A stretch of 5,451 nucleotides of DNA from an uncultured Bacteroidales bacterium (GTDB taxonomy: Bacteria; Bacteroidota; Bacteroidia; Bacteroidales; UBA932): contig CAKVBK010000106.1 of NCBI GenBank assembly GCA_934725285.1, forward strand, positions 1-5,451, written 5' to 3'. The translations under genes were made by a program, and so were the position numbers. Below the pieces are notes generated by a model, which did not search any database, had not been told where the DNA came from, and saw only the letters and a list, made by a program, of their open reading frames with translations. Of this stretch, positions 1 through 5,418 are shown piece by piece (positions within the stretch are counted from its first letter, which is position 1; every line of letters begins with the position of its first letter).

Positions 1-162
1 CTTTTCCAGAAGTTCCGGCGTGAATCCGAAAAGGTCATAAACATTAAGCAGCCGAAGCGTTTTCAGCTCCAGCTGCAGGTTCTCGTTGAGTTCCCCAAGA
101 AGACTCTTTGCCTCCACCTGGAACTCTGGGTGTTTCTCCACGAAAATGCGGTAATTGGACAT
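1..162 (-). CDS. purL: Phosphoribosylformylglycinamidine synthase, N-terminal part (cut by window edge)
   Basis: The first 54 codons are present, starting at the ATG at 162-160; the rest lies beyond the left edge. The product would be FGAM synthase, which uses glutamine and ATP to amidate FGAR in the fourth step of de novo purine synthesis in the cytoplasm. The translation begins MSNYRIFVEKHPEF and contains LLNVYDLFGF followed by TPELLEK. This matches the N-terminal PurS-like segment of the large single-chain PurL (about 1,200-1,300 residues in the family), in which a YRI/VFVEK strand and a 'RxLNxYDLxG' motif are typical. No second methionine nearby competes as a start. The leader is short and A-rich (AAAAAGAAC) with no clear Shine-Dalgarno site. 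A consensus Bacteroidota promoter lies just upstream, so the gene is probably transcribed independently of the esterase gene before it. The assignment rests on remembered family motifs and only 54 residues, but the match is specific. Confidence 0.88.
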   Translation of the reverse strand, partial: MSNYRIFVEKHPEFQVEAKSLLGELNENLQLELKTLRLLNVYDLFGFTPELLEK

Positions 163-189
163 CTTTGCAAGTTCTTTTTAAGACTATCG

Positions 190-221
190 CAAAGTTAACC
201 TTTTTGCCCCACATTCACAAA
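190..221 (-). promoter_or_regulatory. Bacteroidota-type promoter for purL
   Basis: On the minus strand the -33 element TTTG (218-221) is followed by a 20-bp spacer and the -7 element TAACTTTG (190-197). This is an exact match to the Bacteroidota sigma-ABfr consensus TTTG-N19-21-TAnnTTTG. The predicted transcript start is near 183, which gives a leader of about 20 nt before the purL ATG at 162. The spacing and perfect match of both elements make this the best-supported promoter in the window. Confidence 0.8.
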
Positions 222-262
222 GATTATCGTGGAGTGTCCTGTCTTTTTATGTTATCGCGCGC

Positions 263-1309
263 TTAGTCAAGCCACTGACTGAAAAAGCGCCAGATCTCGG
301 AGCATGTGTCCATGTCCTTGTCGGACCATGAATGGCCACCTCCGTCAACTTTGTAGAGCCAGACTTCGGTAGGCCTGCCGCCTCTCACCGCTGGCTTGCC
401 GCCTTTGAATTGATAGAGGGTTACTTGGTTACGGCCCTCACGGCGAGGAAGTTCGCTGACATATTCCTCGGTACAGCCATTGACGGCTATGATTCTGCTG
501 ACCGCGGCGGGGACGGGAATATACGCTCCCCAACCACCTTTGTTCTGAGGGTCTCCGAGCCACTCGGATGTGCGGTCCTGTGTGCCGTGCACTTCCATGA
601 AAGGCAACGGATGCTTGTAGGAATATTCAGTCTCCATCCAGTTGAATTGCAGTCCTGCTATCGAGGCCATTGCCTTGAAGGCTTTGGGAGCGCGCATCGC
701 GATAAGGTAGATGATGTCCCCGCCGTTGGACATTCCGGTGAGGAAGGTATTCCTGGGGCTGAGGTAGAATTTCTTCTGGAGCTCTTTGGAAAGGGCGATA
801 AGGAACTTCACGTCATCTGTCTTCATGCCTTCTTGTGACGGGTAGCGGACATTCCAGCCAGGCTTTCCTTTCGGAGCTTTGATTCCCTGAGGATAGCAGA
901 CCGCGAAGCCGTTCTTGTCGGCGACATCCATCATCGCTTTCTTTCCTTTGAGAGCCGAGCCGCCGTAACCGTGCAAGACTATCACGAGCGGAGCTCCCGC
1001 CTTCAACCCTTCCGGACGGTAGAGGTAATATTCCCGCTCAAGTCCTTGATTCTTCATTGTGTGGCGCTCGCATCTTTCCTTCACACCATGCTCTTTGGCA
1101 GGACTTTCAACGGGCGTGGATGCTTCGACATGCCCGGCATCCGGTAAGTTTGTGACATTGATTATGTTTTGTCCGCTTGTCTGGTCGCTGAACATGTTCG
1201 GTCGGTCGCAGATCTTGTCGAAGCGACAGTCCAAGGCGTTCTCCGCCCCATTGCTTCCCACAGCACTGACCAGAACCAGAAACACGGAAATAATCGTGGA
1301 AGGTAACAT
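263..1309 (-). CDS. Secreted alpha/beta-hydrolase esterase (feruloyl esterase / PHB depolymerase-like, CE1-type)
   Basis: This 348-residue protein probably hydrolyses ester bonds on plant polysaccharides or related acyl esters outside the cytoplasm. Residues 1-20 form a hydrophobic signal-like segment (STIISVFLVLVSAV), although it lacks the usual N-terminal Lys/Arg; there is no lipobox Cys. Residues 21-85 are a hydrophilic linker. The hydrolase core follows: oxyanion motif HGYGG at 113-117, nucleophile elbow GMSNGG with Ser194, probable acid Asp245 in HGTQD, and catalytic His326 in GGGHSW. A complete triad and the GGGHxW ending are typical of the LpqC/PHB-depolymerase-like and CE1 feruloyl esterase families. 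The ATG at 1309 is chosen because the frame stays open further upstream but offers no ATG or GTG. The gene follows nagB by 95 nt that contain a hairpin, and no consensus promoter was found in that gap, so read-through from nagB is possible. Substrate is not determinable: feruloyl or acetyl xylan esters are the likeliest, and short-chain polyester is less likely. Confidence 0.85.
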   Translation of the reverse strand: MLPSTIISVFLVLVSAVGSNGAENALDCRFDKICDRPNMFSDQTSGQNIINVTNLPDAGHVEASTPVESPAKEHGVKERCERHTMKNQGLEREYYLYRPEGLKAGAPLVIVLHGYGGSALKGKKAMMDVADKNGFAVCYPQGIKAPKGKPGWNVRYPSQEGMKTDDVKFLIALSKELQKKFYLSPRNTFLTGMSNGGDIIYLIAMRAPKAFKAMASIAGLQFNWMETEYSYKHPLPFMEVHGTQDRTSEWLGDPQNKGGWGAYIPVPAAVSRIIAVNGCTEEYVSELPRREGRNQVTLYQFKGGKPAVRGGRPTEVWLYKVDGGGHSWSDKDMDTCSEIWRFFSQWLD

Positions 1310-1334
1310 GTTTATAGATTGGCTTTTAATGAAT

Positions 1335-1362
1335 ATCCTCCCGTCGTATAAGGCGGGAGGAT
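1335..1362 (-). terminator. Strong hairpin between nagB and the esterase gene (terminator or attenuator candidate)
   Basis: A perfect 9-bp inverted repeat, ATCCTCCCG (1335-1343) and CGGGAGGAT (1354-1362), encloses a 10-nt loop. One wobble pair and one C-G pair could extend it to 11 bp with a 6-nt loop. It lies 42 nt downstream of the nagB stop on the minus strand. No clean U-run follows (ATTCATTAAAAG on the minus strand), so it is not a textbook intrinsic terminator. It may act as an mRNA 3'-end stabiliser or partial attenuator between nagB and the esterase gene. The structure is certain; the role is inferred. Confidence 0.5.
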
Positions 1363-1376
1363 GATGCTTATTGCGT

Positions 1377-1390
1377 TGATTTATAAATCA
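1377..1390. repeat. Perfect 14-bp palindrome just downstream of nagB
   Basis: TGATTTATAAATCA is identical to its own reverse complement and lies 14 nt past the nagB stop codon. A palindrome with no loop suits a dimeric DNA-binding protein better than an RNA hairpin. It precedes the esterase gene by about 70 bp, so it could be an operator for that gene. It is AT-rich and short, so chance occurrence cannot be excluded. Confidence 0.35.
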
Positions 1391-1404
1391 TTGACCTCCA
1401 CACA

Positions 1405-2199
1405 CTATTTGTTTTCGGCAGCCTCGACGGCCTTGAAATAGCGGTATGAGTTGACCTTGAGCTCACCTGCGGCCGGCTCGTCAAGCACAACGATTCCATC
1501 CTCGTGGAGCTGAAGGGCTGAAAGGGTGACATAGTGGCTGACACAGCCTTCGATGGCCTCCCTGACGACTCTTGCCTTCTTGCTTCCGAAAGCGAGGATG
1601 AGAACCTCTTTGGCTCCGCAGACAGTGGCAACACCGACTGACATGGCACGTTTTGGAACCAGGTTGACATCTCCTCCGAAGAAACGTGAGTTGACCTCGA
1701 TGGTGTCCTGGGTCAAAGTCACGACCCTTGTCCTGGAGTTGATGGAAGAGAAAGGTTCGTTGAATGCCAAGTGGCCGTCCTCACCGACCCCGCCGAGGAA
1801 CAGATCGATTCCGCCAGCCTCAGTGATCGCTTTCTCGTAGTCCTCGCACTCCTTGTCGAGGTCATCGGCGTTGCCGTTGAGAATGTGGATGTTGCCTGCG
1901 GGAATGTCGATCTTGTCAAACAGGTTCTTGTGCATAAAGCTGTGGTAGCTTTCAGGATGGCTTTCGGAGATCCCGACATATTCATCCATATTGAAGGTGA
2001 TGACATTCTTGAACGAGATCTCTCCGGCCGCGCACATTCTTGCGAGTTCCGCGTATGTGTCAAGAGGAGTGGAACCGGTAGGCAGTCCAAGAACAAATGG
2101 CTTGTCGGTCTTCCCGGCCTTTGCCTTTATGGCCGCCGCGATGTGATGAGCCGCCCAAAGGGATCCTTCCTTCTTTGTGTCTCTGATGATTACTTTCAT
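1405..2199 (-). CDS. nagB: Glucosamine-6-phosphate deaminase
   Basis: This 264-residue cytoplasmic enzyme converts glucosamine-6-phosphate to fructose-6-phosphate and ammonia, the last step of amino sugar catabolism. It aligns almost without gaps with E. coli NagB, so the numbering matches. Catalytic Asp72 (FNMDEY), Asp141 and His143 (GEDGH) and Glu148 (FNEP) are all present. So are the phosphate-binding loop LPTGSTP (39-45), Arg172 (NSRFF) and Lys208. The length is normal for the family (about 260-270). Of the E. coli allosteric GlcNAc6P site, Ser151, Ser152, Arg158 and Tyr254 are conserved, but Lys160 is Val, so activation by GlcNAc6P may be weak or absent. The start at 2199 is supported by the canonical MKVIIRD beginning and an upstream AAAAAGAA leader. 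Only 21 nt separate it from the stop of the fusion gene, so the two are almost certainly one transcript. The 1310-1404 gap downstream holds a hairpin. Confidence 0.97.
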   Translation of the reverse strand: MKVIIRDTKKEGSLWAAHHIAAAIKAKAGKTDKPFVLGLPTGSTPLDTYAELARMCAAGEISFKNVITFNMDEYVGISESHPESYHSFMHKNLFDKIDIPAGNIHILNGNADDLDKECEDYEKAITEAGGIDLFLGGVGEDGHLAFNEPFSSINSRTRVVTLTQDTIEVNSRFFGGDVNLVPKRAMSVGVATVCGAKEVLILAFGSKKARVVREAIEGCVSHYVTLSALQLHEDGIVVLDEPAAGELKVNSYRYFKAVEAAENK

Positions 2200-2220
2200 G
2201 ATGGTATTCTTTTTAATATG

Positions 2221-4155
2221 TTATTTCAGTCTAAGGAAAACCTCGATGGCTTGATATTCGGCCATACCGAGTTCATCGTAAAGTCTTGCGGTGTTCTGTG
2301 TGCGCTCCTCAGCCCTCTGCCAGAACTCCCTTGGGTCATCTCCCGGGAATGGAACGATGTCCTTCTGTGAAAGATGGCGGAAGATGGCGTGACGCTTCTC
2401 GATAAGCTCGTCCGGACTGAGCGGAACTGCCATGTCCACCCTCCAGAGCTCCCACTCCATCCATGCTCCCCTGTAGAGCCAGATTGTGGTGTCGTTCAGC
2501 CAGTCGTTGCCTTCATTCTTGAGCTGTTCGATGGCCTCCAGCGCGGCTTCCGTGCAGACCCTGTGCGTTCCGTGTGGATCGGCAAGGTCTCCAGCCATAT
2601 AAATCTGGTCCGGATGGATCTTCACGATCAGAGCCTTGATGATGTCAAGGTCCTTCTGTGTGCGAGGAAGTTTGGTGACTCCGCCTGACTCGTAGAACGG
2701 AAGGTTGAGGAAGTGAACGTTGGTGTTGTCGTTGAGGCCGAAGCTCCTGTCGGCCCCGCGCGCCTCACTGCGGCGGATGGCAGCCTTGATTGCCAGAAGT
2801 TCCTTAGGCTCAGGTTCTCCAGGTCTCTTGGAGTCGATGATCTTCTTTACCTCATCGAACTTGTCGGCGAAACCGAGCTGGTAAGCCGCGTCCATGTGCT
2901 GGAGCACTACATCATCGTGTACGGCAAGGTCTCCGGAAGTCTCGTAGGCCACGTGCACGTCGTGTCCCTGGTGAACAAGGCGTATGAATGTGCCGCCCAT
3001 CGAGATCACGTCATCGTCAGGGTGTGGGGAGAAGATCAGGACTTTCTTAGGGAACGGGGTAGACTTGACAGGCCTTGTGGTGTCATCGGCGTTCGGCTTT
3101 CCTCCCGGCCATCCGGTGATGGTGTGCTGGAAGTCGTTGAACACATCAATGTTGATCTTGTCGTAAGGCCCGTAAAGTTCGATGAGTTCTCCGAGTGAGT
3201 TTTCGAAATAGTCCTGCTGTTTCAGCTTGAGGATTGGTTTGTGAACCTTTTGGCACAGCCACACGACCGCTTTGCGGATGAGGGTCTTGGTCCATTGGCA
3301 AGGACCGACCATCCATGGCGCCACGAGTCTTGTCAGCATGGAGGCTGACATCTCATCTGTGTAGAAGGTGATGTTGTCGTGCTCCTGAAGCCAAGTGGCA
3401 GGACAAGACGGATCGATGTCGCCCTCCACCACTTTTTTGACAACAGCCGCCTTGTCCTCTCCCCACGCCATAAGAATGATCCTGCGGGCGCTCATCATCG
3501 TGCCGATGCCCATAGTGATGGCCGTCTTGGGTGTGACGGAGATGTCACCGTTGAAGTTGCGGGACTGCCTCTTCCTGGACTGGTAAGAAAGCGGAACGGT
3601 GCGGGTACGGCTCTTTTCGGATGAGCCTGCCTCGTTGAATCCGATCTGTCCGCCTTCGCCGATGCCGATCACGAGCAGGTCAAGGCCTCTCGCGAGCTTG
3701 TCAAACTCGGCGCAATAGTCGGAGACATCCTCTCTTGGAACAGTACCGTCAGGAATATGGATGTTCTCCTTCTTGACATCCACATTGTCGAGGAATTCGG
3801 CGTGAAGCCTGTGGTTCCGGCTTTGGACGGAGTCTTTGCCGCAAGGATAATATTCATCAATGGAGAACACCTCGACATTGGAGAAGGAGACTTTGCCTTC
3901 CTTGAACTGCTCTGTCAGGTTGCTGTAGAGAGACACCGGAGTCGTTCCGGTGGTTAGACCGAGTTTGAAGGGGCGCGGAAGTCCGGCCCTTTCGTGGTCT
4001 TTGATGGCCTTGATGATGATTTCGGCCACTTTGTCGCTTCCAATGGTCGCGTCATCTGAAATCTCGGTGGTGATCTTCTCAAATGAGTGGAGAATGCTCT
4101 TTGGCAGGTTCTCCTCAATCAAGCCACCGTCCTTTGGTAAAGAAAAGTGCTTCAT
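2221..4155 (-). CDS. NagB-like / PIG-L (LmbE) deacetylase fusion protein, BT_0258-like
   Basis: This 644-residue protein has two domains. Residues about 20-290 form a NagB-like fold: TTGTTP loop (68-73), SIDEY with Asp100 (equivalent to E. coli Asp72), and GEGGQIGFNE (166-175). The latter keeps Glu175 but replaces Asp141 and His143 of NagB with Gly168 and Gln170, so normal deaminase chemistry is unlikely. Predicted phosphate ligands Arg199 and Lys235 remain. After a linker (about 290-370), residues 371-640 form a PIG-L/LmbE N-deacetylase domain: strand VLIFSPHPDDD with His378, Asp380 and Asp381 (zinc ligands and general base, as in MshB), and DPHGTH with His528 and His531. The fusion resembles Bacteroides BT_0258, long annotated as a NagB-like protein lacking active-site residues. 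The start MKHFSLP at 4155 is preferred over upstream in-frame Met codons, because the extension to 4326 is Arg-rich, unlike the family, and would overlap the preceding gene. It probably de-N-acetylates an amino sugar or its phosphate, feeding NagB encoded 21 nt downstream. The substrate is inference. Confidence 0.92.
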   Translation of the reverse strand: MKHFSLPKDGGLIEENLPKSILHSFEKITTEISDDATIGSDKVAEIIIKAIKDHERAGLPRPFKLGLTTGTTPVSLYSNLTEQFKEGKVSFSNVEVFSIDEYYPCGKDSVQSRNHRLHAEFLDNVDVKKENIHIPDGTVPREDVSDYCAEFDKLARGLDLLVIGIGEGGQIGFNEAGSSEKSRTRTVPLSYQSRKRQSRNFNGDISVTPKTAITMGIGTMMSARRIILMAWGEDKAAVVKKVVEGDIDPSCPATWLQEHDNITFYTDEMSASMLTRLVAPWMVGPCQWTKTLIRKAVVWLCQKVHKPILKLKQQDYFENSLGELIELYGPYDKINIDVFNDFQHTITGWPGGKPNADDTTRPVKSTPFPKKVLIFSPHPDDDVISMGGTFIRLVHQGHDVHVAYETSGDLAVHDDVVLQHMDAAYQLGFADKFDEVKKIIDSKRPGEPEPKELLAIKAAIRRSEARGADRSFGLNDNTNVHFLNLPFYESGGVTKLPRTQKDLDIIKALIVKIHPDQIYMAGDLADPHGTHRVCTEAALEAIEQLKNEGNDWLNDTTIWLYRGAWMEWELWRVDMAVPLSPDELIEKRHAIFRHLSQKDIVPFPGDDPREFWQRAEERTQNTARLYDELGMAEYQAIEVFLRLK

Positions 4156-4267
4156 TTTGTTGAGCTTAATAATTTCGTTAAAAGTGATATGTTTCGTCGC
4201 CCGTTTCCGGACCAAAGCTCTATGTCGTTTCCGCAGGATAAACGGCCGCGGACGCCGCGTCAATCCA
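4156..4267 (-). promoter_or_regulatory. Intergenic leader before the fusion gene, with competing inverted repeats
   Basis: This 112-nt gap separates the metallopeptidase stop from the fusion gene ATG. I found no exact TAnnTTTG box in it. On the minus strand, CCGTTT (4240-4245) can pair with AAACGG (4201-4206), while its inner CGTTT can instead pair with the nearer AAACG (4226-4230). A 5-bp GC hairpin, CGCGG with CCGCG, lies at 4247-4259, 8 nt past the metallopeptidase stop, without a following U-run. The 15 nt before the ATG are AU-rich (AGCTCAACAAA), in keeping with Bacteroidota initiation regions. Either a divergent promoter or read-through from the metallopeptidase gene must drive the fusion-nagB pair. 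Confidence 0.3.
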
Positions 4268-5128
4268 CTACAATTTAGATGCCGCGACACCGAAAGTGTC
4301 ACCGTGCTCCAAATCGCCATATTCAAGTCCCCGCTTCAGCCAGGTGTAGCGCTGCTTCGCCGTTCCGTGGGTGAAGGATTCCGTCACCACATAGCCTTGA
4401 GCCTTCTTTTGGAGATAGTCGTCTCCGATCTTCGAGGCGCAGTTCAATGCGTTCTCTATGTCACCCTTTTCCAGAGACTTATACTTCTTGTCGTCATTCA
4501 TCGCCCAGACTCCGGCGTAGTAGTCCGCCTGAAGCTCAAGCCTGACGCTGATCGCGTTCGCCTCGGTCTTGCTGACTCTGGCCATCTTCTGATGCGCCTG
4601 TCCCAGTGTTCCGAGAAGGTATTGGACGTGATGGCCTACCTCGTGGGCGATGACGTAGGCGTAGGCCAGGTCTCCGTCCGCTCCGATCTGCCGCTTCATC
4701 GATGTGAAAAAGCTGAGGTCGATATAGACGCTTTGGTCGGCCGAACAGTAGAACGGACCTACGGACGAGCTGGCAGCACCACACCCGGAAGTGGTTGAAC
4801 CTGAATATAACACCATTTTCGGCGGGTCATATTCGTAGCCGTATTTTGCGAATATGGCAGTCCAGACATCCTCGGTTCCGGCGAGAATTTTCTTCGCGAA
4901 CGATGCGAGTTCCTGCTCCTCGGCTGAGAACTCCACATGTCCGTCAGCCTGCTCGCTGCCTTGGATCGAGGACACTCCTTCCAACACGGACGATGGATCT
5001 CCTCCGAGCAGCATGACAATCAACGCGATGATGATCGTTCCGCCCAGGCCGACTCCGGCCTTGGCCCCGCGTCCCATCCCTCGTCTGTCGTCCACATTGG
5101 TGCTTTCGCGTCTTCCTTGAAGGTTCAT
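4268..5128 (-). CDS. ypfJ: YpfJ-type membrane-anchored putative neutral zinc metallopeptidase
   Basis: This 286-residue protein matches E. coli YpfJ (Pfam Zn_peptidase, PF04228) along its whole length. It starts MNLQGRRESTNVDDRRG, the family's diagnostic N-terminus (QGRRESxNVxDRR). One transmembrane segment follows (about 29-42, GGTIIIALIVMLLG), which should place the catalytic part outside the cytoplasmic membrane. Further family blocks are SGCGAAS (115-120), GPFYCSADQSVYIDLSFF (124-141), and IAHEVGHHVQ with zinc-binding His162, Glu163 and His166. Next come RLELQADYYAGVW with Glu198 as a candidate third ligand, IGDD (234-237) and SFTHGTAKQR (251-260). The ATG at 5128 is chosen because conservation begins exactly there; the 33-residue in-frame extension to 5227 is hydrophobic, unlike the family, and runs through the likely promoter. 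Proteolytic substrates of this family are unknown to me. It lies 112 nt upstream of the fusion gene, and a functional link is not evident. Confidence 0.93.
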   Translation of the reverse strand: MNLQGRRESTNVDDRRGMGRGAKAGVGLGGTIIIALIVMLLGGDPSSVLEGVSSIQGSEQADGHVEFSAEEQELASFAKKILAGTEDVWTAIFAKYGYEYDPPKMVLYSGSTTSGCGAASSSVGPFYCSADQSVYIDLSFFTSMKRQIGADGDLAYAYVIAHEVGHHVQYLLGTLGQAHQKMARVSKTEANAISVRLELQADYYAGVWAMNDDKKYKSLEKGDIENALNCASKIGDDYLQKKAQGYVVTESFTHGTAKQRYTWLKRGLEYGDLEHGDTFGVAASKL

Positions 5129-5153
5129 ATTAATCCCAGTGTTAACTTTCCCG

Positions 5154-5161
5154 CAAAGATA
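5154..5161 (-). promoter_or_regulatory. -7 promoter element for the metallopeptidase gene
   Basis: The minus strand reads TATCTTTG, an exact match to the Bacteroidota -7 consensus TAnnTTTG. It lies 25 nt before the ATG, placing the transcript start near 5147 with a leader of about 19 nt. The -33 region (about 5181-5186) does not show TTTG, so the promoter may be weak or helped by an activator. Confidence 0.6.
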
Positions 5162-5260
5162 CTTACTTTTCCTGTAAGCCGGATTGGTTTCCCGAAAAAA
5201 AAGAAGTGCGGAAAACAGGATGGCCAACGCTCTTGGTTGAGGGCCGTTTCATTAGAATAA

Positions 5261-5343
5261 TGTCCGCCCGGGTGGCCGTTTACCGGACAAACCAACCATA
5301 TCGTATCTTTTGTCCGGTATAAGTGCTTTCTGCCGGACAAAAG
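5261..5343. repeat. Array of four alternating TGTCCG/CGGACA half-sites with overlapping inverted repeats
   Basis: TGTCCG occurs at 5261-5266 and 5311-5316, and its inverse CGGACA at 5284-5289 and 5334-5339. Each forward-inverse pair is separated by the same 17 nt, and the two pairs start exactly 50 bp apart. The middle two form an 11-bp perfect inverted repeat, TACCGGACAAA (5281-5291) with TTTGTCCGGTA (5309-5319). The second forward copy can instead pair with the last: CTTTTGTCCGG (5307-5317) with CCGGACAAAAG (5333-5343). Sequence between the cores is not conserved, so this is not a simple tandem duplication. It lies about 130-215 bp upstream of the metallopeptidase ATG. It may be an operator array or a switching RNA structure; its function is unknown. 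Confidence 0.6.
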
Positions 5344-5418
5344 CGCTTCCCGCATTTTTATCCAAAGCTTTTTGCACGGCTCTTTCATTTAAAGTATAAG
5401 TAATGATATATTGCCCCT

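Noticed and set aside
332..838. A 168-codon plus-strand open frame opposite the esterase gene
   Set aside because: It lies entirely antisense to a gene with a complete catalytic triad. The product has no signal or domain I recognise, and no promoter or leader of the local type precedes it.
4247..4259. GC hairpin after the metallopeptidase gene as an intrinsic terminator
   Set aside because: The stem is only 5 bp and is followed by GCCGTTTATC on the minus strand, not a U-run, so I did not list it as a separate terminator.
4156..4326. N-terminal extension of the fusion protein from the upstream in-frame ATG at 4326
   Set aside because: The extra 57 residues are Arg-rich and unlike the family, would overlap the metallopeptidase gene by 59 nt, and precede the natural MKHFSLP start.
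3950..4798. A 282-codon open frame on the plus strand across the fusion gene start and the metallopeptidase gene
   Set aside because: It runs antisense to two well-supported conserved genes and across their intergenic gap, and its translation shows no recognisable motif. It is best explained as a shadow of the coding frames opposite.
5129..5227. N-terminal extension of the metallopeptidase from the ATG at 5227
   Set aside because: YpfJ-family conservation starts exactly at MNLQGRRES (5128), and the extension would run through the TATCTTTG promoter box.
5260..5322. A 20-codon plus-strand frame (MSARVAVYRTNQPYRIFCPV) within the half-site array
   Set aside because: It is too short to support on its own, has no leader signal, and its residues are dictated by the repeated TGTCCG/CGGACA elements.
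5261..5360. The half-site region as a CRISPR array or 50-bp tandem duplication
   Set aside because: Only the short half-site cores match at 50-bp offset. The rest is about chance-level identity, there are just two periods, and no repeat-spacer structure or cas gene is present.
5125..5388. An 87-codon minus-strand open frame upstream of the metallopeptidase gene
   Set aside because: It overlaps the promoter box and the repeat array, has an unusual F/K-rich stretch derived from a poly-A/T run, and no family resemblance.
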